64,000 nucleotides of DNA from positions 2,968,501 through 3,032,500 of the forward strand of contig NZ_CP018866.1 in the NCBI RefSeq assembly GCF_002250055.1, given 5' to 3'. Below, piece by piece: positions 26,058-35,230 of this stretch. Every line of letters begins with the position of its first letter. The first letter of the stretch is position 1. Both the position numbers and the translations under genes were made by a program. The notes beneath the pieces are model-generated. The model was not told the origin of the DNA and did not search any database. It was given only the letters and a program-made list of their open reading frames with translations. Origin of the DNA: Sutcliffiella cohnii (GTDB lineage: Bacteria; Bacillota; Bacilli; Bacillales; Bacillaceae_I).

Positions 26058-26543
26058 CTTTTTTTCTTTTCGGAAAAAGGATAGTGATAACTGTTCATTA
26101 ATTTTTTCTTCCTTTTCCTTGTAGAAGCCATGTTTTTCGTAAAATGTAATAGCCGGAGTATTCAACGTTGCTGTAGAAACGACTATCCCTTCAATATTAT
26201 CCAAATCATATATATATGTTAACAGTTTACTAGCAATACCTTTACGAAATTGGTCAGGATGAACGACTAAACGATGTATATCCATTATGTTCTTTTCCAT
26301 TTTAAATGATATTGCTCCACATAATTCGTCGTCTAAGTAGAACCCATAAAATGATTCACCACAATGTTGCAGTGATTCAATCGTATCATGAAGAGGTGGA
26401 ATATCGTCATAACCGATTATTCCTGCTTCAACTTTATAGGATGCTAGTTGTATGTTTAATACCGTTTTTGCAACGTCACGATTTTTTATGTCAATTTTTT
26501 TTATAGCCATTTTGTCTCGCTCATTTTTGCTGTTTTTTTGCAT
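26055..26543 (-). CDS. GNAT acetyltransferase
   Basis: A 162-residue GNAT protein. The acetyl-CoA binding loop is PDQFRKGIASKLLTYI and the C-terminal NTPAITFYEKHGF helix is typical. The start at 26543 follows an AAGGGGGG SD; a later in-frame ATG (MAIKK) has none. The acceptor is unknown. It is the last gene of a run of small minus-strand genes from 29.8 kb. Confidence 0.82.
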   Translation of the reverse strand: MQKNSKNERDKMAIKKIDIKNRDVAKTVLNIQLASYKVEAGIIGYDDIPPLHDTIESLQHCGESFYGFYLDDELCGAISFKMEKNIMDIHRLVVHPDQFRKGIASKLLTYIYDLDNIEGIVVSTATLNTPAITFYEKHGFYKEKEEKINEQLSLSFFRKEKK

Positions 26544-26628
26544 TGATTTATCCCCCCTTCCACATAATCATAGTTAAAACCTCTGACCAAGGTTGAGGCG
26601 TTTAAGCTTTAAATGTATATCGTTAAAG

Positions 26629-27066
26629 CTATTGATTCTCCTCAATTTCCAAATAATTTAACACGCTTAAACGAATATTGTCAGGTGTATAGACAGAAAC
26701 TTGCTTAATATCACCTTTCCAATTAACATGATAAGAATATTGTATTTCTAGCTCTTTACTAAAAGTTACATGTAAATGATACGGATTGTACTGTCGGTAA
26801 GTTGTATGGTCAATACTTGAAATTTCCCATGATTCCCCTGGATAACGCTCTTTTAAATATTCATCAAGTACTACGATACGCTCTTTAATTTGGTAATCTA
26901 TCCAATACGGACGAATAAAGAAAAAGGCAAATGTTATAACCAACAAAACAGAAGTAAGAATTAGCCCGTTTTTTCTCCACTTTTTTCTTAAAATTACAGA
27001 AACCATCAAAAGTAGAAGAATGAAGATACTAGCAATCATAATTTCTATTAAAGTGATGGGATGCAT
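26629..27066 (-). CDS. Membrane protein of unknown function
   Basis: A 145-residue protein with two N-terminal hydrophobic helices (about residues 8-25 and 35-52) and a soluble C-terminal domain of about 90 residues with beta-strand pattern (HVTFSKELEIQYSYHVNW). No family recognised. It is 33 bp downstream of the VOC gene. Confidence 0.6.
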   Translation of the reverse strand: MHPITLIEIMIASIFILLLLMVSVILRKKWRKNGLILTSVLLVITFAFFFIRPYWIDYQIKERIVVLDEYLKERYPGESWEISSIDHTTYRQYNPYHLHVTFSKELEIQYSYHVNWKGDIKQVSVYTPDNIRLSVLNYLEIEENQ

Positions 27067-27099
27067 CTAATCACTTCCTTAATTAGATTTATATGCTCC

Positions 27100-27519
27100 T
27101 TACATTTTGTTAGAAAACTGCCCTTTAAAAAATGGACTAAGCTCACTCCATACATCGAACTTATTTCCGTTTAAATCATAAAAGACAAAATTTCTACCGA
27201 TATGTCCTCTGTCTTCCAGTTCCCCGACCTTAACTTCTTTCTGACATAATTCATCTCTTAATTGAACTAAAGCCTCTTCCCCAGCCACTTCAAAAGTTAA
27301 CGAAAACCGTTCTTCCCCATAGGCATCAATAAAGTTTGCTGTTCCATTTTCCACAGCTTTCACAAGAAAAAAGCTTTGATTAGCTAAATTAATGATTGCT
27401 TTATCTTCGTCTTTATACGATAGCACTGCCCCTAGCTTTTCTACATACCATTCGGCTGATTCATTTACATTGATTACAGGTAAATAAGTAGTACCTACTC
27501 TTACAAGTTTCTCTCCCAT
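27100..27519 (-). CDS. VOC/glyoxalase-fold protein
   Basis: A 139-residue protein of the vicinal oxygen chelate fold. It has the N-terminal TYLPVINVNESAEWYVEKLGAVL pattern and ends with the NFVFYDLNGNKFDVWSE strand whose Asp/Glu often bind metal. The usual metal histidines are not obvious, so a binding rather than catalytic role is possible. Lies 29 bp after the S41 peptidase gene. Confidence 0.8.
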   Translation of the reverse strand: MGEKLVRVGTTYLPVINVNESAEWYVEKLGAVLSYKDEDKAIINLANQSFFLVKAVENGTANFIDAYGEERFSLTFEVAGEEALVQLRDELCQKEVKVGELEDRGHIGRNFVFYDLNGNKFDVWSELSPFFKGQFSNKM

Positions 27520-27548
27520 TGTTCATCCACCTTTGCTAAATTTTTTAT

Positions 27549-28511
27549 TTACCTGGTTATTTCCCTAATGGTAGAATTAATTTCTTTCACTAAGAACTCA
27601 TAACCTTTAATAGGTTCATACTTTTCTTTGACATATTGTAGAGCCTTTTTGTAACTATAATGAAATGCCTCTTCATTTTTCATTTGCACATTAGGAAACA
27701 CCCCTGTCCCTTCCCAATTCGTATTCGTAATCGGATTAATTGACCTTCTATTCGGAATTCGGATATGAATGTCTCCCTCAACACGTGCAAACATTACTGG
27801 ATGAGCCCCTCCTCCAGTTACCTCACCAACTACTTTCGCTCTGTTTAACTGTTGTAAACTATACGCAAATGCTTCTCCACCTGAAAAAGTAAAATCACTC
27901 GTTAAGAGAAAGATGGGTTTATTTACATACCGTTTTCCAGGAACAAAAGGTTGGGTCCATTCTTGTATTAAAGTATTTTCCGATCGGTTATAGACGCTAT
28001 TGACATGTGTTGATGTTTCGAAAAAAAAGGAAGCAAGGAATGTGATCATTTCTAATCTTCCTCCCCCGTTTTTTCTTAAATCGATAATTAATGCATCTGT
28101 ATTTGCAATGTAGTTCATTACGCTAATTACTGTTTCCGCCCCGAGTTGTACACTGTAAAATTTACGGATATCGATATAACCTACGTTTCCTGTAAGTCGT
28201 TCCATTTTATGAAAACCGTAGTTATCTACCTTACCTTTTTTCATTTCATCTTCTATCAATATTTGATCCAAACTCTGATCTACAGAGAGACCTGGACGGT
28301 AAAAAACAGTTAAATGTTTATCCTTTGTAACTTTTTGCAAATCTTCAGTAATTACTTTACAAAGCGATACAACATCTAATTGGTATTTGCTATTTGCAAA
28401 GTTTTCTTCCAATAAAGCACGGACTTCGTTAACTTTTTCTGGAAAAATATAATGCTGTTCTAGTTGAGAAAGGATTCGTTCCATTACATATTTCAAATTA
28501 TCAATTGTCAT
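27549..28511 (-). CDS. S41-family peptidase-like protein
   Basis: A 320-residue cytosolic-looking protein of the S41 (tail-specific protease, IRBP-like) family. An N-terminal helical bundle (about 1-80) is followed by the catalytic core: a YIDIRKFYS strand, the DALIIDLRKNGGG loop, the serine in TSDFTFSGGEAFAYSL, and VVGEVTGGGAHP. There is no signal peptide and no PDZ domain, as in the N-terminal-helical IRBP-like group. The ATG at 28511 follows a GGGGGAT SD; four earlier codons are possible. A role as hydrolase is likely but the substrate is unknown. Confidence 0.82.
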   Translation of the reverse strand: MTIDNLKYVMERILSQLEQHYIFPEKVNEVRALLEENFANSKYQLDVVSLCKVITEDLQKVTKDKHLTVFYRPGLSVDQSLDQILIEDEMKKGKVDNYGFHKMERLTGNVGYIDIRKFYSVQLGAETVISVMNYIANTDALIIDLRKNGGGRLEMITFLASFFFETSTHVNSVYNRSENTLIQEWTQPFVPGKRYVNKPIFLLTSDFTFSGGEAFAYSLQQLNRAKVVGEVTGGGAHPVMFARVEGDIHIRIPNRRSINPITNTNWEGTGVFPNVQMKNEEAFHYSYKKALQYVKEKYEPIKGYEFLVKEINSTIREITR

Positions 28512-28559
28512 TGGATCCCCCATACAACTTTAGTAATTGAAACATAAACTGTTAACCTT

Positions 28560-29006
28560 TTATTTACTTAAACTAAGTTCATATTGATAAAAATGTTCGT
28601 CCCGTTCGTATCCGTTTTTCTCGTAAAGCCTTTGGGCAGTATAATTGTCAAGTGCAGTACTTAGACTTATACTTTTAGCACCCGTTTGAACGGCTAACTC
28701 CTTTGCCCTTTGTAATAGCTTTTCTCCTACGCCTTGCCCTCTTGCCTGTTCATCTACGTAAAGATCGTTTAGAATCCACGCTTTTTTCATCGAGATAGAA
28801 GAAAAAGTCGGATAAAGTTGAGTGAAACCGACATACTCATCATCAATTTTTGCAACAAAAATAACAGATTCACCTTTCTCCATTCTTTCTGTTATGTAAG
28901 AACGTGCTCCTTCCAAATCGAAAGGTTGGTTATAGAACATCCGATATAAATTAAACAAGTTTGATACACCTTCAAGATCATGATTTGTAGCTTTAAAAAT
29001 ATTCAT
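28560..29006 (-). CDS. GNAT acetyltransferase
   Basis: A 148-residue GNAT. The LNDLYVDEQARGQGVGEKLLQRAKELA segment is the acetyl-CoA site and DNYTAQRLYEKNGYERD is the C-terminal signature. It resembles diamine N-acetyltransferase-like proteins. Third GNAT in the region; the three are not close copies. Confidence 0.85.
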   Translation of the reverse strand: MNIFKATNHDLEGVSNLFNLYRMFYNQPFDLEGARSYITERMEKGESVIFVAKIDDEYVGFTQLYPTFSSISMKKAWILNDLYVDEQARGQGVGEKLLQRAKELAVQTGAKSISLSTALDNYTAQRLYEKNGYERDEHFYQYELSLSK

Positions 29007-29027
29007 TAATTTCCCTCCGTTTCTGCC

Positions 29028-29327
29028 CTACCAAAGGGGCTCTTCCTCGTCCGACAATTCCATAATAAAAGGGATTATCGAAAGAACTAACAAACATAAA
29101 CTTATTAACATACTTAAAATAAGCAATCGGGAAATAGTAAAAAGAGATGGAACAATAATAAAAAAGGGAATAATCATAGTAGAAAAACTTACCTTTCTCC
29201 GTGACTTTGTTGTCCAATATTGCTTTTTACCGCAGTAAGGACATTCCAACGCTGAATGAAAGGTGAACGATTTTTTAATCGTTTGCTTCCAGCCCCATTT
29301 TGTTCCACAAGATTGACAAGTAGGCAT
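29028..29327 (-). CDS. CXXC-20-CXXC zinc-ribbon membrane protein
   Basis: A 99-residue protein with an N-terminal zinc ribbon (CQSC, then CPYC 20 or so residues later) and two hydrophobic helices. It matches the small Bacillus family called cxxc_20_cxxc, whose function is unknown. Two ATGs follow an AAGGAGG SD; the second (29327) is at the correct distance. Confidence 0.82.
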   Translation of the reverse strand: MPTCQSCGTKWGWKQTIKKSFTFHSALECPYCGKKQYWTTKSRRKVSFSTMIIPFFIIVPSLFTISRLLILSMLISLCLLVLSIIPFIMELSDEEEPLW

Positions 29328-29338
29328 CGGCATCCTCC

Positions 29339-29518
29339 TTATGTACTTTTTTCATTATTGTTGGTTTGTTTTTCATTAAAAGCTATTAAATCGTCTAACT
29401 TCTTTTCGATGTCATTCAATTTATTTTTTACATTGTTAAAAAAGTGTGCAACTCTTGATAATAAATAAATAGCTATAAAGAAACCAACCAATGATATAAT
29501 TACTTCAACACCATCCAT
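29339..29518 (-). CDS. Small membrane/coiled-coil protein, 59 aa
   Basis: A short gene encoding MDGVEVIISLVGFFIAIYLL at its N-terminus, one membrane helix, followed by a heptad-like charged tail (NNVKNKLNDIEKKLDDLIAFNEK). The SD region is GGGGGGTAGTGGG. Its stop overlaps the SD of the CXXC gene, so the two may be translated together. No family recognised. Confidence 0.65.
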   Translation of the reverse strand: MDGVEVIISLVGFFIAIYLLSRVAHFFNNVKNKLNDIEKKLDDLIAFNEKQTNNNEKST

Positions 29519-29568
29519 CCCACTACCCCCCTAACATTTCATCACACTATATTTAAGTAACTCTTTGC

Positions 29569-29841
29569 TTAACTATATTTCAACCTGTACAATCCCATAA
29601 CGAGTATAACGACACCAACAATTAAAAATATCGGAAACGTTACCATCATTAACGCCATAGCTGCAAAGCCACTTTCCTCATATACTCCGTAAGAGATCGA
29701 TAATAACCATGATACTAGTGGAGCAAATGAGAAGATGGTAAATACACCCCATACAATAAACTTTTTATCTTTAAAGCGCGTACTACTTAAGTAAAAACAA
29801 GCAACAAAAGAAGCAATTAATATTCCGATTGCAATTCCCAC
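29569..29841 (-). CDS. Small three-helix membrane protein
   Basis: A 90-residue protein with about three membrane helices separated by short loops. The probable GTG start at 29841 has a GGAGGG SD eleven bases upstream, so the start is uncertain. No family recognised. It heads the minus-strand run of small genes. Confidence 0.6.
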   Translation of the reverse strand: MGIAIGILIASFVACFYLSSTRFKDKKFIVWGVFTIFSFAPLVSWLLSISYGVYEESGFAAMALMMVTFPIFLIVGVVILVMGLYRLKYS

Positions 29842-30009
29842 CGTTTTTCACTCCCTCCGACGTTCACATATATATTTTTAAGAAATTATAACATTATTTT
29901 CTATATTTTAGTGCAAGTTAGAAAATTTTGGTGAAATTTCATTACCTTTTGTTTAAAGTAAGACTTAGGGAGCTTTTATAGTACTTGTAAATAAGGTGAG
30001 GGGATATGA

Positions 30010-30141
30010 ATGAGCAAAAAGAAAAAAACGAGAGAATGGCATAACTGGATAGACATCATCACTTTCTCAATTGAAATTTTAGCTACCCCATTACGTTTAT
30101 TATTAAGAGGCATCTGGAAGGTATTGAAGCATTGGAACTAA
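30010..30141 (+). CDS. Small basic amphipathic protein, 43 aa
   Basis: The second ATG after a GAGGGG SD opens a 43-residue frame: MSKKKKTREWHNWIDIITFS then an amphipathic helix IEILATPLRLLLRGIWKVLK. The first ATG, five bases upstream, gives only 12 codons. A Lys-rich start followed by a long amphipathic helix suggests a peripheral membrane peptide. Similar small proteins are common in Bacillus but uncharacterised. Confidence 0.6.
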   Translation: MSKKKKTREWHNWIDIITFSIEILATPLRLLLRGIWKVLKHWN

Positions 30142-30242
30142 AAATAGTTTAGTACCTTTCATTGCCATTTCCCACCAAATGGAAATTTAATTAAGAAAAG
30201 GATGGACATAATAATTCCGACTAATTGAAAAGGTGGGATACT

Positions 30243-30923
30243 ATGTCTTTAGAATGGTTTGACCGGGTAACTGGAGAGTTGCAAGATAATTTAGAATCAA
30301 TTTGTGATAAGTATGATCAAACTGGGCATATGTCTATTGAAAGAGGGGCAAAACATCCCAGAATTGAGTTTTACACAGAGATTGATGATGAATTAGAGAG
30401 AGATTATTTTTGTACTTTGTTTTTCGACCCTAGTAATGAAGAGTATTATATGGAAACAGTTGACCCCGAATATGGTCATTTAAGTAAAGTAATATTACCT
30501 GACATTGAAGATATTGTAGATGCAGTGCATGAAAGTTTTCACGATTATATGAATGGCGACATGAATGAAGTCTCGTATATGGACAACGAGGATTATACAG
30601 AGACAGATATCGTTGTTTATGATTCAGATTATGACGAAGTAGAAAATAATGACCAAATTTACGAGGAAATTGATGTAGAGTGGGAAACACCAGAAGTAAC
30701 TGCTTACTATGAGGAAGATGAAGTGGAGGTTACGTATCAATTTGGGGTTGTTCAAGAAACCGGTGATGGTGTATTGAGAAGAATTAATCGGATTAGAACT
30801 GGGGATGATGAAATGTTAAAGGATGAAACCAACTTTATTTTCAGTAAAGAAGAAGCCGGCACAATCATCGCTCTAATAGCTAGCCATCTAGATTCAATGG
30901 GTGATACAGGCGATTACTTTTAA
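30243..30923 (+). CDS. Acidic cytosolic protein of unknown function
   Basis: A 226-residue protein with no signal or membrane helix and a strikingly acidic middle (residues 115-170, rich in Asp, Glu and Tyr, e.g. DSDYDEVENNDQIYEEID). The ATG at 30243 follows a GGTGGG SD. The N-terminal 90 residues look like a folded domain (MSLEWFDRVTGELQDNLESI), and the C-terminal 55 residues contain a basic RRINRIRTGDDE stretch. I do not recognise the family. Confidence 0.65.
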   Translation: MSLEWFDRVTGELQDNLESICDKYDQTGHMSIERGAKHPRIEFYTEIDDELERDYFCTLFFDPSNEEYYMETVDPEYGHLSKVILPDIEDIVDAVHESFHDYMNGDMNEVSYMDNEDYTETDIVVYDSDYDEVENNDQIYEEIDVEWETPEVTAYYEEDEVEVTYQFGVVQETGDGVLRRINRIRTGDDEMLKDETNFIFSKEEAGTIIALIASHLDSMGDTGDYF

Positions 30924-30927
30924 ACAT

Positions 30928-30966
30928 GAACATCCCCTATACTATTTATGGGGGATGTTTTTCATA
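30928..30966 (+). terminator. Terminator of the acidic protein gene
   Basis: ACATCCCC and GGGGGATGT arms are followed by TTTTTCAT, five bases past the stop. Confidence 0.85.
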
Positions 30967-31146
30967 TCACAATCCCCTTCAACACTTTTTAGTTGTTAAT
31001 ATAATGAATCCTAACCTCACTACATTTCAAAACTCCTTCCCTCAAGTACATATATTAAATTGTTTTTATTCTGTAAATTGTACTGTTATTTTCCCTTTAT
31101 GTTGTATGATAAAAGTAGTATGAAGAAGGAACACGGAGGGATTTGG

Positions 31147-31902
31147 ATGTATTACAAAGAATTTGGAATAGAACATTCAACACTGATGGTTTTTATCCAT
31201 GGCGGTGGAGTAAGTGGTTGGATGTGGGATAAACAGGTTGAATATTTTCGTTCGAAGTTTCATTGTTTAGTACCCGACCTTCCCGAACACGGTAAAAGTA
31301 TTCATGAAGGCCACTTTACGATTGATGGGGCTGCCGATAAAATTATTAACCTAATTAATGAGAAAAGTAATGGTAAACGTGTTATTGCAATAGGATTTTC
31401 GTTAGGTGCTCAAGTTTTAATTGCTATGATAGGAAAGAAACCACAGCTAATTGATTTCGCTATGATTAATAGCCCTTTAGTTAAAAAAATTCCTTTCGCT
31501 AATGCTTTAACTAACTCGATGATGTTTGCATTTCCTTTAGTGAAATATAAAGCATTTTCCAAAATTCAAGCGAAATCCATGTACATAACAGAAGATTATT
31601 ATGACATTTATTATGAAGAAAGCTGTCAACTAACTAAGGATAGTTTTCTGCGGGTTATGAAAGAAAATATGTCATTTACAATACCACATAAGTTTAATAC
31701 TTCTAACAGCAAAATTTTAGTAACAGTCGGAGAAAAAGAAAGAAAAATCATGAAAGATTCAATGAAAGAAGTTACAAACAATAGCTCCAATAGCAAAGGT
31801 GTAATTTTACCTAATATCGGTCATGGTTTTTCTTTAGCCCACCCAGACCTTTTTAACCGCGTGCTCGAAGAATGGATTGAAAATGATGTTAATACCTTAT
31901 AA
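31147..31902 (+). CDS. Alpha/beta hydrolase
   Basis: A 251-residue alpha/beta hydrolase. The oxyanion HGGG motif (VFIHGGGVSGWMW), the nucleophile elbow GFSLGAQ and the catalytic histidine in NIGHGFSL are visible; an Asp/Glu follows in the usual place (VTVGEKERK). The ATG at 31147 has a GGAGGG SD; upstream in-frame codons lie in the non-coding leader. Substrate unknown; esterase-like. Confidence 0.85.
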   Translation: MYYKEFGIEHSTLMVFIHGGGVSGWMWDKQVEYFRSKFHCLVPDLPEHGKSIHEGHFTIDGAADKIINLINEKSNGKRVIAIGFSLGAQVLIAMIGKKPQLIDFAMINSPLVKKIPFANALTNSMMFAFPLVKYKAFSKIQAKSMYITEDYYDIYYEESCQLTKDSFLRVMKENMSFTIPHKFNTSNSKILVTVGEKERKIMKDSMKEVTNNSSNSKGVILPNIGHGFSLAHPDLFNRVLEEWIENDVNTL

Positions 31903-32011
31903 TGGATAGAGTTATAGTGTTTTAGTTATACAAAAATGACATTGGATATTTATGTTAATCACTACATAATAGAAAAATAGATACAATTATTTTTAAGGAT
32001 GGTGATAACGT

Positions 32012-32704
32012 ATGGATGAAGCGTATCGAAGGGCTCCTAAACCACATAAATACGCTGTATGCGCTTATGAAGGTACCTCAATAAAGGAATTTTATAAAAA
32101 TGTATTTGAAGAAGTTTATATTTTTTTTCATCCATTTTTAAAGCCTAAAAGTAAAGAGTTGCAAGTTAATGGCTTTCCAACTACTAAGGAAACAAAGCAA
32201 AATTACGAGGTAGTTACATGGAGGGAATTTATAACATTGTCAGGTTTAAATAACATCCAACAATTGGATATCGGTCTGCGAACGAATATTTTAGGGCTAA
32301 GTAAAGAATATGCAGATCAAGAGGCAGCAACGATCATAAAAGATGTGTGTCAAAAGTACGGCCTTCTTGAACCAAGCGAGGGTGTTTTTCCAAATATCTT
32401 AATCGAAAATGTACTTAACGCTGTAAAAGAAGTTGGCCATGGTTGGATATGGTGTGGAGACGAACATTGTACAAAAAGAAAGCTTGAATATATTAATGAT
32501 TTAATAGATGGAACTGTAGAAATCTATTTAAATCGAAACCTCTTCACACATGATCATAAAATTTTAATAACAACCCACTGGGACAGTCACTTTTCTTTTT
32601 TGTGCTCAGATAAGGCAACGGTAAAAAGAATAGTAGAGTCTACTAATCTAGAAGGGTTTTACTGTACAAACAAAACAAAAATATACTGGAGTTTAGAAAA
32701 ATAA
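32012..32704 (+). CDS. Hypothetical protein (DUF2711-like)
   Basis: A 230-residue soluble protein, beginning MDEAYRRAPKPHKYAVCAYEG and containing EEVYIFFHPFLKPKSKEL and GHGWIWCGDEH segments. It may belong to the Bacillus DUF2711 family, recalled from memory and not checked. Cysteine and histidine residues in CGDEHCTKR could bind metal. No operon partners; own terminator. Confidence 0.55.
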   Translation: MDEAYRRAPKPHKYAVCAYEGTSIKEFYKNVFEEVYIFFHPFLKPKSKELQVNGFPTTKETKQNYEVVTWREFITLSGLNNIQQLDIGLRTNILGLSKEYADQEAATIIKDVCQKYGLLEPSEGVFPNILIENVLNAVKEVGHGWIWCGDEHCTKRKLEYINDLIDGTVEIYLNRNLFTHDHKILITTHWDSHFSFLCSDKATVKRIVESTNLEGFYCTNKTKIYWSLEK

Positions 32705-32741
32705 GACTAAGGCTTTTAGTTTGGGGCCTTAGTCTTTAATT
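32704..32741. terminator. Terminator between converging genes
   Basis: GACTAAGGC and GCCTTAGTC form a perfect stem with T-rich tails on plus; the hairpin overlaps the 3' end of the pentapeptide-repeat gene. Confidence 0.8.
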
Positions 32742-33376
32742 TTTAATCCAAGCAGCGTAGCAAACCCAACCGCTTGTTCCACAGAAACTTCACAACCTCT
32801 TAAGTCTTCCACTGCAACGGTAAGTCGTTGGAACGTAGAAGAACTTAAATCAATTCCTTTTAATGGGGTACCAGTGAAGTTAGCATCATTTATTTCACAT
32901 TGTTGAAACTGAACTTTACTAAATGTACATTCATAAAAATCAGCATTTTGTAATGAACAGGTAAGAAAAGAAACTTGCTTTAAATTACCGTAACCAAATC
33001 CACTTAAATTTAGATTGCAGTTCGTAAACAATACATTTTTCAACGTCGAATCCGAAAGGTTTAACCCGATTAATTTACAGTCAATGAATTCCACTCTATG
33101 TAAACTACCTTCTATTAACTGGACATTAGATAAATCGCAATTTTCGAAAATAACATCTGTAAGCTCTATTTTTCTAAAAGATACATCTGTAAATGTAACG
33201 TTACGAAATACAACTTGATAGAATTCCACTTTTTCTATTTGTTTACTTTCCACTATGGAACTCTCCACTACACTTGAGCCTAAGTATGGCTCTTCATTGG
33301 AGAATACGTCTTGAAAACTTGCACTCGTTAACCCCATTGGTATTTTGGGTTTATCAATCTTAATTTCGGCTACCAT
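32729..33376 (-). CDS. Pentapeptide-repeat protein
   Basis: A 215-residue protein. From about residue 50 to 180 it is a right-handed quadrilateral beta helix of pentapeptides of A(D/N)LXX type, such as FENCDLSNVQLIEGSLHRVE and FTNCNLNLSGF. The ATG at 33376 is ten bases from an AAGGAGA SD. Some pentapeptide-repeat proteins mimic DNA and protect gyrase (Qnr, MfpA); many have unknown roles. This one resembles the common Bacillus type rather than Qnr. Confidence 0.85.
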   Translation of the reverse strand: MVAEIKIDKPKIPMGLTSASFQDVFSNEEPYLGSSVVESSIVESKQIEKVEFYQVVFRNVTFTDVSFRKIELTDVIFENCDLSNVQLIEGSLHRVEFIDCKLIGLNLSDSTLKNVLFTNCNLNLSGFGYGNLKQVSFLTCSLQNADFYECTFSKVQFQQCEINDANFTGTPLKGIDLSSSTFQRLTVAVEDLRGCEVSVEQAVGFATLLGLKIKD

Positions 33377-33410
33377 TTTAGACAATCTCCTTACATATTC
33401 TTTTTTACTC

Positions 33411-33875
33411 TCATTTTCTTATGTTTCTACCAATAAAATTTGCAGGAACTGGTCTTTTTCCTAACTCCCTCGCCCATACTGATAATTGTCCGATATGATG
33501 AATTTCATGTGCGACGAGATGATGCAGTATATCATCAACTATATATGTATTTTTGTCCCACGGAATGTAAACATGTTCATTTTTCATCTCAAACAAATTA
33601 CCATTTAAAAATTCGGTTATTTCTTCTTCGTATCTTTTAGATAAAGACATGATTTTGTCCAACGTATCATATTCTTTGAAGGTAACGACAATATCCTCCT
33701 TACGTTGAATAGCTCGTATCCAACTATATTCAACCTCTACTATATGAAACAGTGTTTCTAATATACTCCCAACTCCACCAACTCGAGATTTAGTCAATTC
33801 TTCTTCTTTTATATGCTTACACCACTCGAACCATTCTTGACGAACTTGCCAGTTATACGTAAAGAAGTTTTTCAA
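33411..33875 (-). CDS. DinB-family protein
   Basis: A 154-residue four-helix protein of the DinB superfamily. The metal site is visible: H in LETLFHIVEVEYSW and the H-x3-H pair in HHLVAHEIHHIGQLSVWARELG. The start is a TTG at 33875 seven bases after a GGGGAG SD and gives the typical N-terminus KNFFTYNWQVRQEWFEW; the open frame extends 25 codons upstream into the palindromic region. The family includes bacillithiol S-transferases. One of four DinB-type genes in the window. Confidence 0.85.
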   Translation of the reverse strand: MKNFFTYNWQVRQEWFEWCKHIKEEELTKSRVGGVGSILETLFHIVEVEYSWIRAIQRKEDIVVTFKEYDTLDKIMSLSKRYEEEITEFLNGNLFEMKNEHVYIPWDKNTYIVDDILHHLVAHEIHHIGQLSVWARELGKRPVPANFIGRNIRK

Positions 33876-33941
33876 TAATAACTCCCCGTTCCTAATAATT
33901 ATCTTGTACTTTTTTGATTTTACCATATAAAAGCGTAAACC

Positions 33942-33968
33942 TTTTACCAATATGGTATATTGGTAAAA
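33942..33968. promoter_or_regulatory. 27-bp palindrome, probable operator
   Basis: TTTTACCAATA (33942-33952) and its exact complement TATTGGTAAAA (33958-33968) flank a five-base centre. A third half-site TTTTACCATAT lies at about 33919-33929. It is 20 bp upstream of the MBL-HhH gene, with SD and start directly after. The promoter must overlap it, which is the arrangement of a repressor operator. Confidence 0.65.
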
Positions 33969-33987
33969 TAGAAATGAGGGATACTAC

Positions 33988-35226
33988 ATGTACAAACACC
34001 ATCTTTTTGCTCTATTCACCGTTATCCTCTTAATCATTACAGGATGCGCACAAGAGTCTACAAATTTAGGAAATAATACAAGTGTACACAACCAAGAGCA
34101 AAACTCTATTGATAAAGAACCTCCGAGTATAAAGGAGGAAATAGAAGTTGAAAAAAATGCAAACGAAAAAGAAAGTCAATCGTTATCTGAGTTAAAAGTT
34201 CATTACATGAATGTTGGTCAAGCTGATTCCACATTATTGCAATTCACTGTTGAAGGTGAAGCGTTTCATATACTAATTGACGCAGGAAATTGGAACCGAA
34301 ATGATGTTGTAAACTATTTACATGCTCAAAACGTATCACATATCGACATTGCGATTGGCACTCATCCAGATGCTGACCATATTGGCCAACTGGATAAAGT
34401 AATTAATACATTTGACGTTGGGGAAGTTTGGATGTCCGGTAATACGAACTCTTCGCAAACGTTTCAACGGGTACTAGAAGCCATTGATAAAAGTGGTGCA
34501 GATTATTATGAACCGAGAATGGGCGATGAATTTGAAATAGGATCATTAGAAATTGCTGTCTTATATCCAAAAACAATCACAGAAAACGACAATGAAGAGT
34601 CCATTTCTTTAAAAATTACGTACGGTGATATTCGTTTTATCTTTACTGGAGATGCTAGTAAGAAAAACGAATTAAATATGATGCAAAGTGGATTTGATTT
34701 AGATGCAGATATTTTACAATTAGGTCACCACGGTTCATCTACTTCAACAGACCCTGCGTTTCTTAGTACAGTAAATCCATCTATTGCTATTTATAGTGCT
34801 GGTGTTGACAATAGTTATGGACACCCTCATGATGAGGTCGTTAACCTTGTCCAAAATGCTGGAATCGACTTATACGGTACGGATGTTCATGGTACTATTA
34901 TCGTTTCAACAGATGGAAGAGATTACAGAGTTTTCACGAACAGGGATGGAACAATTACCCCTAGTAGCAAAAAAGGAACTCCTTCTGGGAACGATAAGAC
35001 AGAGAAACCTAAACAAGACTCTAATGTAACTAACGGCTGTCTTAATGTGAATTCTGCATCTATTGATGAATTACAAGGGATAAAACATATTGGCATCGAA
35101 CGAGCAGAACAGTTAGTCAATATTAGGCCTTTTAAATCTATTGATGATTTATCTCGTATAAATGGAATCGGTCCAGCAAGAATAAAGGATATTAAAGAAC
35201 AAGGACTAGCCTGTATAGGAGGGTAG
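33988..35226 (+). CDS. ComEC-like metallo-beta-lactamase lipoprotein with C-terminal helix-hairpin-helix
   Basis: A 412-residue exported lipoprotein. The signal peptide ends at lipobox ITGC (Cys20); a polar linker follows (21-68), then a metallo-beta-lactamase domain (about 70-320) with HPDADH (126-131) and LGHHGSS (245-251). A polar linker leads to a ComEA-type helix-hairpin-helix domain (about 350-410; CLNVNSASIDELQGIKHIGI then INGIGPARIKDIKEQG). The MBL domain resembles the extracellular nuclease-like domain of the DNA channel ComEC, and the HhH resembles the DNA receptor ComEA. The gene is five bases from a DUF3006 gene. Confidence 0.88.
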   Translation: MYKHHLFALFTVILLIITGCAQESTNLGNNTSVHNQEQNSIDKEPPSIKEEIEVEKNANEKESQSLSELKVHYMNVGQADSTLLQFTVEGEAFHILIDAGNWNRNDVVNYLHAQNVSHIDIAIGTHPDADHIGQLDKVINTFDVGEVWMSGNTNSSQTFQRVLEAIDKSGADYYEPRMGDEFEIGSLEIAVLYPKTITENDNEESISLKITYGDIRFIFTGDASKKNELNMMQSGFDLDADILQLGHHGSSTSTDPAFLSTVNPSIAIYSAGVDNSYGHPHDEVVNLVQNAGIDLYGTDVHGTIIVSTDGRDYRVFTNRDGTITPSSKKGTPSGNDKTEKPKQDSNVTNGCLNVNSASIDELQGIKHIGIERAEQLVNIRPFKSIDDLSRINGIGPARIKDIKEQGLACIGG

Positions 35227-35230
35227 TATC

